Shown here: one piece after another, positions 1-5,400 of the stretch | Layout of the letters: the number at the start of each line of letters is the position of its first letter | Numbering within the stretch: position 1 is the stretch's first letter | DNA from: Desulfovibrionales bacterium | GTDB lineage: Bacteria > Desulfobacterota > Desulfovibrionia > Desulfovibrionales > Desulfomicrobiaceae | NCBI GenBank assembly: GCA_012727515.1 | Contig: JAAYGZ010000387.1 | Span: forward strand, 1 to 5,400 | Direction: 5' to 3' | Length of the DNA: 5,400 bases | Made by a program: the position numbers and the translations under genes | The notes under the pieces: generated by a model | The model's input: the letters and a program-made list of their open reading frames with translations, nothing else | Told to the model about the DNA's origin: nothing | The model's database searches: none

Positions 1-1187
1 CTTCCTATCTTTTTGCCGATATTGCCCGCCGGGTGTCTGCCTTTCAGGCTGAAAATCCGCAGACGCAGATTATTCGTCTTGGTATTGGCGATGTGACAGA
101 GCCGTTGCCCGCAGCCGTGGTCAGCGCCTTTCACCAGGGCGTGGATGAAATGGCCCAGGCCGGGTCGTTTCGCGGTTATGGCCCTGAGCAGGGCTACGCA
201 TTTTTGCGCGAGCGCATTGCGCACGAGGATTTTCAGGCCAGAGGCGCTGACATCAGCGCAGATGAAATTTTTATCAGCGATGGGGCCAAGTGCGACACGG
301 GTAATATTCAGGAGCTTTTTGCCGGGGATATTACCATTGCAGTGCCTGACCCGGTGTATCCTGTGTATGTGGATACCAATGTCATGGCTGGCCGGACCGG
401 GCAGAACAAGAATGGACGCTACGAGGGTCTGGTGTATCTGGAAGGTACAAAAGCCAATGGGTTTATCCCTGATCTGCCCACCCAGCCCGTTGATCTTATT
501 TATCTCTGCTACCCCAATACCCCCACTGGCGCGACCATTACCAAGGCCCAGCTTGCAGCCTGGGTGGACTATGCCCGGAAGCACAAGGCGCTCATTCTCT
601 ATGACGCAGCCTATGAAGCCTTTATCCGCGATCCTGATCTGCCGCATTCCATTTATGAAATTGAGGGGGCGCGCGAGGTGGCTATTGAATTTCGTTCGCT
701 GTCCAAGACCGCTGGTTTTACGGGCACGCGACTGGCCTTTACCGTGGTGCCCAAAGCCTGCCAAGCCTATGACAGCACTGGTGCCTTGCATAGTGTTCAC
801 GCCATGTGGAACCGACGGCACACCACAAAGTTTAATGGGGTGTCCTATCCGGTGCAAAAAGCAGCGGAAGCGGTGTATTCTCCAGAAGGCAAGGCCCAGT
901 GCACGGCCCTGGTGGATGGATATCTGCGCAACGCGGCGCTGATTCGTTCGGCCATGACAGCCCTGGGCTTTGACTGTGTGGGCGGGGAAAATTCGCCCTA
1001 TGTCTGGATTGATGGCAAGATGGATTCGTGGGAGTTTTTTGATATGCTGCTGCACAAGGCCGGAGTGGTCTGCACGCCAGGGGCTGGATTTGGGGCCTGT
1101 GGCGAGGGATTTATCCGTATTTCTGCCTTTAACAGCCTGGCTCATGTGGAAGAAGCGCTAGAACGCATCCGGACAGTGCTGCGGTAA
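1..1187 (+). CDS. dapL: LL-diaminopimelate aminotransferase (DapL), 5' end outside the window
   Basis: This PLP-dependent fold-type I aminotransferase converts tetrahydrodipicolinate plus glutamate to LL-2,6-diaminopimelate and 2-oxoglutarate in one step, for lysine and peptidoglycan synthesis in the cytoplasm. The frame is open from base 3. The residues before the GTG at 33 read [10 protein letters not shown], which matches the usual DapL N-terminus, so that GTG is an internal valine and the true start lies upstream. About 394 residues are visible against roughly 410 for the family, so only some 15 are missing. Diagnostic segments, numbered from the codon at 33, are [14 protein letters not shown] (13-26), [10 protein letters not shown] (46-55), [13 protein letters not shown] (81-93), CYPNTPTGA (159-167) and [12 protein letters not shown] (222-233). 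K225 of the last is the expected Schiff-base lysine (codon 705-707). The reading frame is intact to TAA at 1185-1187. Plain aspartate aminotransferase is less likely, because these blocks are DapL-specific. Confidence 0.95.
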   Translation, partial: SYLFADIARRVSAFQAENPQTQIIRLGIGDVTEPLPAAVVSAFHQGVDEMAQAGSFRGYGPEQGYAFLRERIAHEDFQARGADISADEIFISDGAKCDTGNIQELFAGDITIAVPDPVYPVYVDTNVMAGRTGQNKNGRYEGLVYLEGTKANGFIPDLPTQPVDLIYLCYPNTPTGATITKAQLAAWVDYARKHKALILYDAAYEAFIRDPDLPHSIYEIEGAREVAIEFRSLSKTAGFTGTRLAFTVVPKACQAYDSTGALHSVHAMWNRRHTTKFNGVSYPVQKAAEAVYSPEGKAQCTALVDGYLRNAALIRSAMTALGFDCVGGENSPYVWIDGKMDSWEFFDMLLHKAGVVCTPGAGFGACGEGFIRISAFNSLAHVEEALERIRTVLR

Positions 1188-1198
1188 TTTTTTTCAGA

Positions 1199-1222
1199 CA
1201 GGAGTCAGGCACAGCTCCTGAC
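1199..1222. repeat. Inverted repeat with two alternative pairings in the dapL-trmN6 gap
   Basis: The gap between dapL and the methyltransferase gene holds overlapping complementary arms. CAGGAG (1199-1204) can pair with CTCCTG (1215-1220), or GTCAGG (1204-1209) with CCTGAC (1217-1222). The two hairpins exclude each other. The only T-run (1188-1194) lies before the repeat, not after it, so it is not a standard intrinsic terminator on the + strand. On the - strand the repeat is followed by A residues, so it does not fit there either. It may be a weak RNA structure in the leader of the downstream gene, or chance. Confidence 0.4.
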
Positions 1223-1249
1223 AGACCTGGCCTTGTGAATGAGAATGCT

Positions 1250-1984
1250 ATGTCTGAAAATGTGCGTCAGGCGCGGGAGCTGTTTCCCAGAGGCTTGCGT
1301 CAGCCTGAGTCGGGTTTCCGGTTTTCCCAGGACGCACTGCTTTTAGCGGCCTTTGCCGGGCAACGTCCGGTACGTGGCCGGGTTATTGATCTGGGTACAG
1401 GATGCGGGGTGGTCGGGCTGGCACTGGCTCTTGACCACCCTGATTTTTTTTGTGTTGGTCTTGATGTGCAGACAGCCATGCTGTCCCATGCCCAGGCCAA
1501 TGTGCAGCGTCTGGGCTATGCGCAGCGCTTTTCTTTTGTCTGCTCCAGCGTGGCCCAGCCCTCAGGACTGCGGCCAGAATCCTTTGACCTTGCGGTGTGC
1601 AATCCTCCATATCGAACCACAGGAAGTGGGCGCATGTGCCCGGAACACGGCAAAACTCAGGCTCGTTTTGAAGAGGCTGCGCTGTTGGATGATTTTGTCC
1701 GCACCACTGCTTTTGTCCTGCGCAACCAGGGCTGGTGTGCGTTTATCTTTTTGGCAGAACGCTGCGATGCATTGCTTTGCGCTATGCGGGCCAGTCGTTT
1801 GCAGCCCAAAGAACTGCTGTGCATTCATCCGCGTCACAATGAGCCAGCCAGGCTCGTGCTGGTGCGCGGGCGCAAAAATGGCGGGCCAGGGCTTTGCCTT
1901 GGTCCGCCACTTGTTCTGCATTCAGGCCAGGGTGATCAGACCAGATTGTCTGACCAGGCCCGGGCCTTTTGTCCGCGTTTATAA
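1250..1984 (+). CDS. trmN6: TrmN6-like tRNA1(Val) adenine-37 N6-methyltransferase
   Basis: This is a class I SAM-dependent methyltransferase of the TrmN6/YfiC type, which in characterised bacteria makes m6A at position 37 of tRNA1(Val). From the ATG at 1250 it is 244 residues, close to the E. coli enzyme. The N-terminal stretch SGFRFSQDALLLAAFA (about 21-36) is typical of TrmN6. The SAM-binding motif I is VIDLGTGCGVVGLALA (45-60), and the acidic residue of motif II is in VGLDVQ. The catalytic motif NPPY (118-121) is typical of N6-adenine and glutamine methyltransferases. The helical N-terminal domain of PrmC/HemK is absent, which argues against a release-factor methyltransferase. The start is uncertain: GTG at 1235 is in frame and adds five residues, and neither start has a strong Shine-Dalgarno sequence (a weak GAG lies six bases before the ATG). 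The gene follows dapL on the same strand and may share its transcript. The substrate is inferred from family only. Confidence 0.8.
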   Translation: MSENVRQARELFPRGLRQPESGFRFSQDALLLAAFAGQRPVRGRVIDLGTGCGVVGLALALDHPDFFCVGLDVQTAMLSHAQANVQRLGYAQRFSFVCSSVAQPSGLRPESFDLAVCNPPYRTTGSGRMCPEHGKTQARFEEAALLDDFVRTTAFVLRNQGWCAFIFLAERCDALLCAMRASRLQPKELLCIHPRHNEPARLVLVRGRKNGGPGLCLGPPLVLHSGQGDQTRLSDQARAFCPRL

Positions 1985-2002
1985 AATGGCCTTGCACACA
2001 AA

Positions 2003-3028
2003 TCAGTACGCCCCGTCCTGTCCAAGTTCTCTATCTGTAATTTTATGGCTGAAGGTCCGGTACAACCAGTACTGATACGCCGCCACAACAGGCACAAAAA
2101 CCAGGGCCACGCCCAGCATAATAGACAGGGTCAGGGTGCTGGACGCGCTGTTGCTGATGGTTATGGAAAACGCCGGATCAATGCTTGAGGGCAGCAGGGC
2201 CGGGTACAGGCCCACTACGCCAAAAAGCGTGAGTCCGGTAATCATGGCTGCGGACAGGCCCCAGGCATACCACCAGTCTGCCTTGCCGATCTGGCGGCGC
2301 AGCAGAATAAGCGCCAGCACAGGCACGACCAGTAAAATAAGCATAAGAGGGTTGGCGAGATAGTTGTTGAGCAGGTTGGTGAAGACAACGGTCAGCACAA
2401 CAAAGGCCGCAATAAGCGCTGCTAAGATGGGCCATAAGCAGCGCGTGAGCCGTGCTGCCCGCTGTTGCAGATCCCCCTCGGCTTTGATGGTAAGCCAGAG
2501 CGCTCCGTGCATGGCAAAAAGCAGCACAAAAAGCACGCCTCCGGCCAGGCCATAGGGATTGAGCAGGGTCAGCAGATTGCCCTGAAACACTCCCTGTTCA
2601 TCCAAAGGCAGGCCCATAAAGATATTGGCAAAGGCCACGCCAAGCAGCAGGGCCGGCACAAAACTGCCAATGGTTGCGCCCCAGTCCCAGACTCTGCGCC
2701 AGGTGTCGCTTTCGATCTGGTGGCGAAATTCCAAAGACACGCCGCGAATAATAAGGGCAAATAAAAGCAGCATCAAAGGCGTGTACAGCCCGCTGAACAT
2801 AACTGCATAGGCCTTGGGAAAAGCCGCAAAAGTCACGCCGCCTGCTGTGATCAGCCACACTTCATTGCCGTCCCAGAACGGACCCATGGCATTGAACATG
2901 ACCCGGCGGTCCTGGTTGGATCTGCCAAGGATTGGAATCAGGCTGCCAATACCCAGGTCATAGCCATCTAAAACAAAATACGTGGCCCATAAAATGCCCC
3001 ATATGAGGAACCAGATGGTTTCGAGCAT
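2003..3028 (-). CDS. cydB: Cytochrome bd quinol oxidase subunit II (CydB)
   Basis: CydB is the second integral membrane subunit of cytochrome bd oxidase and pairs with CydA to form the enzyme that oxidises quinol and reduces O2 to water. The 341-residue protein is mostly hydrophobic, with about nine membrane segments near residues 5-30, 54-74, 79-97, 116-138, 160-181, 197-218, 225-244, 258-280 and 300-322. Family motifs are FVLDGYDLGIG (18-28), GPFWDGNEVWL (49-59, with W52 and D53 equivalent to E. coli W57 and D58), AFPKAYA (69-75) and RGVSLEFR (95-102). It is somewhat shorter than E. coli CydB (379), which is common outside enterobacteria. The ATG at 3028 has the ribosome site AAGGAG six bases upstream, and the gene begins 18 bases after cydA ends. 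No hydrophobic small ORF resembling cydX follows, since only 18 bases separate its stop from the convergent trmN6 gene. The reading frame is intact. Confidence 0.96.
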   Translation of the reverse strand: MLETIWFLIWGILWATYFVLDGYDLGIGSLIPILGRSNQDRRVMFNAMGPFWDGNEVWLITAGGVTFAAFPKAYAVMFSGLYTPLMLLLFALIIRGVSLEFRHQIESDTWRRVWDWGATIGSFVPALLLGVAFANIFMGLPLDEQGVFQGNLLTLLNPYGLAGGVLFVLLFAMHGALWLTIKAEGDLQQRAARLTRCLWPILAALIAAFVVLTVVFTNLLNNYLANPLMLILLVVPVLALILLRRQIGKADWWYAWGLSAAMITGLTLFGVVGLYPALLPSSIDPAFSITISNSASSTLTLSIMLGVALVFVPVVAAYQYWLYRTFSHKITDRELGQDGAY

Positions 3029-3034
3029 GTGTTT

Positions 3035-3040
3035 CTCCTT
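3035..3040 (-). promoter_or_regulatory. Ribosome binding site of cydB
   Basis: AAGGAG on the - strand lies six bases (AAACAC) before the cydB ATG, in the 18-base gap after the cydA TAA. It fixes the cydB start and allows independent ribosome loading. Confidence 0.85.
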
Positions 3041-3046
3041 GTACTG

Positions 3047-4354
3047 TTATGCCGCAACCGGGCCTTTTTTAGCGAATTTATAGAGCAGAAATATATCCAC
3101 AGCGCCAAGCAGGGCATAAAGCAGGGTCAGAGCAATAAGAGAAAATGCCACCTGCGAGGTTGCAACAGGGGACACTGCATCTGCTGTTTTCATCAGCCCA
3201 TACACAATCCACGGCTGTCTGCCCACTTCCGCCACGACCCAGCCGGCCTCAATGGCAATATAGGGCAGGGGAATGGCATAGATCATGGTTTTCAGGAGCC
3301 TGGGCGTTGCAGTCAGATTTTTGCGGCGCATAAAGGCCCAGATGCACAAAAGAGGCATGATGGTGCCAATGCCGACCATGGTCCGAAAGGAAAGAAAGGT
3401 CAGCATGACAGGGGGCCGTTCTTCCTTGGGCCATTCTTTTAAGCCTTTAACCGGAGCACTAAAGGAATTGTGAGCCAGAAAGGACAGGCCGCCAGGAATG
3501 CCAAAAAGTTCAAGGGCATTTTTTTCACCCGCTTCATCGGGAACCACGAGCAAATACATGGGAGCGCCATGGTCATGGGTTTCCCAGAGTGATTCCATGG
3601 CCGCGAGCTTGGCAGGCTGAATGGCTGTGACTTCCTGGGCATGATGATGACCCTGCACAGCCACCACAACGGAAAAGACAAGCGCAAAGACCATGCCCAG
3701 GGTAAAGGATTTGGTAAAGAACTCCTCTTCATTTTTCTTCAGCAAATGGTAGCTGGACACGCCCATGACAAAAAATCCAGCCAGGGTGAAGGCTGCGCTT
3801 AAGGTATGAATGTATTGCTGCCAGGCAAAACCATTTGAGATAACCGCAAAGAAACTTTCCAGTTCAGCGCGGCCATTGCGCAGTACATAGCCCACCGGGT
3901 GCTGCATAAAGGCATTGGCAATAAGAATCCACAGGGCCGAAACATTGGAGGCAATGGCTACCAGCCAGATGCAGGTAACATGCATTTTGGGAGAAAGGAT
4001 ATGCCAGCCAAAAATCCAGGCGCCCAGAAAGGTGGATTCCAGGAAAAAAGCCACTGTGGCTTCAATGGCCAGCAATGAGCCAAAAATATCGCCCACATAT
4101 TCTGAATAGCGGGACCAGTTGGTGCCAAATTGAAATTCCAGGGTAATGCCCGTGACCACGCCAAGCACAAAATTGATGACAAAAAGTTTGCCCCAGAATT
4201 TGGTCATGCGTTTATACAATTCATTGCCTGTGCGGACATACTGGGTTTCCATGATGGCGACCAGGATGGACAGGCCCAGGGTCAGGGGGACAAAAATAAA
4301 GTGAAACATGGTTGCCATGGCAAATTGCAGCCTGGACAACAAAAGCACATCCAT
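3047..4354 (-). CDS. cydA: Cytochrome bd quinol oxidase subunit I (CydA), short Q-loop type
   Basis: CydA carries the three hemes (b558, b595, d) and the quinol site of cytochrome bd oxidase in the cytoplasmic membrane. In a sulfate reducer the donor is presumably menaquinol and the role is O2 removal. The 435 residues hold about nine membrane segments. Conserved ligands can be placed against E. coli CydA: H18 (E. coli H19), H183 (H186, heme b558), M326 in SFRTMVG (M393, heme b558), R324 (R391), E98 and E106 in the AIEATVAFFLES stretch (E99, E107), and E376 just before GRQPW. The quinol loop contains QPAKLAAMESLWET with K249 and E254 (E. coli K252, E257). The protein is about 90 residues shorter than E. 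coli CydA (522), consistent with the short form lacking the C-terminal Q-loop insertion. A run HHH (236-238) lies where E. coli has D239. The ATG at 4354 is well supported by AGGAGG six bases upstream. The exact quinone and the cyanide sensitivity cannot be read from sequence. Confidence 0.97.
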   Translation of the reverse strand: MDVLLLSRLQFAMATMFHFIFVPLTLGLSILVAIMETQYVRTGNELYKRMTKFWGKLFVINFVLGVVTGITLEFQFGTNWSRYSEYVGDIFGSLLAIEATVAFFLESTFLGAWIFGWHILSPKMHVTCIWLVAIASNVSALWILIANAFMQHPVGYVLRNGRAELESFFAVISNGFAWQQYIHTLSAAFTLAGFFVMGVSSYHLLKKNEEEFFTKSFTLGMVFALVFSVVVAVQGHHHAQEVTAIQPAKLAAMESLWETHDHGAPMYLLVVPDEAGEKNALELFGIPGGLSFLAHNSFSAPVKGLKEWPKEERPPVMLTFLSFRTMVGIGTIMPLLCIWAFMRRKNLTATPRLLKTMIYAIPLPYIAIEAGWVVAEVGRQPWIVYGLMKTADAVSPVATSQVAFSLIALTLLYALLGAVDIFLLYKFAKKGPVAA

Positions 4355-4360
4355 AACGTT

Positions 4361-4366
4361 CCTCCT
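4361..4366 (-). promoter_or_regulatory. Ribosome binding site of cydA, abutting the upstream stop codon
   Basis: A perfect AGGAGG on the - strand sits six bases (AACGTT) before the cydA ATG and directly follows the TGA of the HEAT-repeat gene. Ribosomes ending the upstream gene therefore stop on top of the cydA initiation site. This suggests translational coupling and strong cydA expression. Confidence 0.88.
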
Positions 4367-5077
4367 TCAGGTGGTTGCTTGTGGATGTTGAGATAAGGTC
4401 GTCAGAGCCTCCTGAGCCAGCCTGGCCACAGTGGTTTGGATTTCACGGCGATCAGTATAGATATCCAAAGGAGTTGCGTCTGTTTGCAGGTGTTGCAACC
4501 CAGGAGCAGCAGAGTTCAGGCCCAGGATACCGCAGGTCCAGGCAGCCAATCCCCGTATGGGGCCATCGCAATCTTTCAGTGCGCAGAGCAGGTCTGGCTC
4601 TGCCCGGAGAGTAAGGTCTGGCCGAACCTGGGATAAACGGCCCAGGCCCCAGACAGCGCCGCGGCGCAGAGGCGCGTATTCCAGATAGCAATCAGGCCGG
4701 CAATGATCCTCGTGGATATAGGCCAGGAGATGATTGTGGTATTCCTTGGCCAGAAGCGGGCTTTGGGCCATGATCTCGGCCATGGCTTCTGCAGAACCCC
4801 AGCCAATGCCCCCGGATTCTTCGTTTAAATTCCATAAAAAACGGCGCATGATAATGCGGGCTTTTTCCGGAGCTGTGTCGGCCAGACCAGCCACCACCAG
4901 CCCAAAAGCCGTGACTGCATGCCATCTGACCGCAGACACTGAACTGTGCAACGCGCCAAACAAGGCCCCCACCACTTTTTGCGTGGGGAGGGCCATGATT
5001 TCCGGCAGCTGTGCTTCCCAGTCAGCCTGGGCCAGGAGGGTCAGCACCTGGTGCTTGCATTGCCTGGTTGTCAGCAC
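4367..5077 (-). CDS. HEAT-repeat protein of unknown function in an oxygen-reductase operon
   Basis: This is a soluble, mostly helical protein of 236 residues with no signal peptide or membrane segment. Its amphipathic helix pairs with a repeated pattern of Ala, Leu, Trp and Gly look like HEAT/PBS-lyase-type repeats, for example VRWHAVTAFGLVVAGL (50-65), RRGAVWGLGRLSQVRP (138-153) and IRGLAAWTCGILGL (174-187). Two stretches look functional rather than structural. RRFLWNLNEESGGIGWG (78-94) is strikingly Gly/Glu rich, and HEDHCRPDC (122-130) packs two His and two Cys and could bind metal. From memory it resembles a Desulfovibrio HEAT-repeat family that NCBI names after DVU0298; this is not verified. 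The GTG start at 5077 is chosen because AAAGAGG lies eight bases upstream and the next Met is residue 28, inside the helical region. The gene starts three bases after roo ends and stops 12 bases before cydA. The context suggests a scaffold, assembly or regulatory role in O2 reduction, which is inference only. Confidence 0.85.
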   Translation of the reverse strand: MLTTRQCKHQVLTLLAQADWEAQLPEIMALPTQKVVGALFGALHSSVSAVRWHAVTAFGLVVAGLADTAPEKARIIMRRFLWNLNEESGGIGWGSAEAMAEIMAQSPLLAKEYHNHLLAYIHEDHCRPDCYLEYAPLRRGAVWGLGRLSQVRPDLTLRAEPDLLCALKDCDGPIRGLAAWTCGILGLNSAAPGLQHLQTDATPLDIYTDRREIQTTVARLAQEALTTLSQHPQATT

Positions 5078-5080
5078 GGC

Positions 5081-5400
5081 CTAGGCCTCTTTAACCTTGG
5101 CAAGAATGGCCTGACCAACCTGGCGTCCCAGTTCCTTGCATTCAGCAAGTTTGGCATGATCAGGCACGTTTTTCACTTTTACGCCCGGCTCAATGACCTC
5201 TACCTTGGCAGATTTGAGCCAGTCAGTCATAACGGTAATACACTCTCCGCTCCAGCCATAGGAGCCAAAGGCTGCACCAATGCGTCCTTCTGGGCGCAAG
5301 CCCTTCATATAGGTCAGGAAATTGGCCATGAGCGGCAAAATGCCGTTATTGTGCGTGGGAGAGCCGCAAATAAGGCCTGTGGCATCAGCCAACTCAGCCA
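5081..5400 (-). CDS. roo: Flavodiiron protein / rubredoxin:oxygen oxidoreductase, C-terminal flavodoxin domain (partial)
   Basis: Class A flavodiiron proteins are cytoplasmic enzymes that reduce O2 to water (and in some cases NO to N2O) at a diiron site, with electrons passed from rubredoxin through FMN. The visible 105 residues are the end of the FMN-binding flavodoxin domain. They contain GLICGSPTHNNGILP (from visible residue 8), the loop that packs against the flavin ring, and FGSYGWSGE (44-52), followed by the usual last strand and helix with WLK and VKVKNVP. This closely resembles the C-terminus of Desulfovibrio gigas ROO as I recall it. The frame is open to the window edge (AELADATG), so the TTG at 5392-5390 is an internal leucine, and the metallo-beta-lactamase-like diiron domain lies outside the window. 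The length beyond the edge and the preferred substrate (O2 or NO) cannot be judged here. It ends at TAG (5083-5081) and heads the visible operon. Confidence 0.88.
   Translation of the reverse strand, partial: AELADATGLICGSPTHNNGILPLMANFLTYMKGLRPEGRIGAAFGSYGWSGECITVMTDWLKSAKVEVIEPGVKVKNVPDHAKLAECKELGRQVGQAILAKVKEA
5086..5092 (-). promoter_or_regulatory. Ribosome binding site of the HEAT-repeat gene inside the roo 3' end
   Basis: AAAGAGG on the - strand lies eight bases before the GTG start at 5077. It overlaps the last Lys-Glu codons of roo. This site decides the GTG start, and the overlap implies coupling with roo translation. Confidence 0.7.

Noticed and set aside
33..35. GTG at 33 as the start of dapL
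   Set aside because: The frame is open upstream to the window edge, and the upstream residues match the normal DapL N-terminus.
145..942. A 265-residue + strand open frame inside dapL
   Set aside because: It is a shadow of dapL in another frame, with no recognisable domain and an Arg/Pro/Cys/Trp-rich composition.
1936..1970. A 6-bp hairpin (TCAGAC/GTCTGA) followed by the 12-base palindrome AGGCCCGGGCCT and TTTT as a terminator of trmN6
   Set aside because: It lies inside the coding end of trmN6. The palindrome can form only about a 4-bp stem with a tetraloop, and four T residues are too few to call an intrinsic terminator.
1782..1997. A possible cydX small subunit after cydB on the - strand
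   Set aside because: The 71-residue frame is not hydrophobic, lies antisense to trmN6 and lacks any CydX-like membrane helix.
1353..2075. A 240-residue + strand open frame overlapping trmN6
   Set aside because: It is a shifted frame of trmN6 that also runs into the antisense of cydB. Its composition (many Cys, Pro, Trp) is unlike a real protein, while the trmN6 frame has clear methyltransferase motifs.
3029..3442. A 137-residue + strand open frame antisense to cydA
   Set aside because: It is entirely antisense to the well-supported cydA gene, with no family resemblance or ribosome site that I can see.
5390..5392. TTG as the start of a small stand-alone flavodoxin-like gene
   Set aside because: The frame continues upstream with AEL, the domain would lack its first half including the FMN phosphate loop, and the fit is to the end of a flavodiiron protein.

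Overview
The window looks like ordinary chromosome from a sulfate-reducing deltaproteobacterium of the Desulfovibrio type. This is an inference from three things: protein-level resemblance to Desulfovibrio proteins recalled from memory, the DapL route for diaminopimelate, and a flavodiiron protein plus cytochrome bd as an oxygen-reducing set in an otherwise anaerobic lineage. Base composition is balanced to mildly GC-rich. There are no RNA genes, mobile elements, CRISPR arrays or phage genes, and coding density is very high.

Left part, + strand (1-1984): the body and 3' end of dapL (LL-diaminopimelate aminotransferase, beginning upstream of the window), then a TrmN6-type tRNA adenine-N6 methyltransferase after a gap of about 60 bases that contains an inverted repeat.

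Right part, - strand (5400 down to 2003): a tightly packed four-gene cluster, transcribed right to left. It holds the flavodoxin-domain end of a flavodiiron protein (rubredoxin:oxygen oxidoreductase, roo), a HEAT-repeat protein of unknown function, cydA and cydB. The spacings are 3, 12 and 18 bases, and each downstream gene has a clear Shine-Dalgarno sequence, so these are almost certainly one operon whose promoter lies outside the window. Both known products reduce O2 to water, the flavodiiron protein in the cytoplasm with electrons from rubredoxin and cytochrome bd in the membrane with electrons from menaquinol. The operon therefore reads as an oxygen-defence unit.

The two gene groups converge, with only 18 bases between stop codons and no convincing terminator. 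The most interesting items are the uncharacterised HEAT-repeat protein set between two terminal O2 reductases, with its His/Cys cluster, and a triple-histidine substitution in the quinol-binding loop of CydA. I found no sign of a wholly new system.
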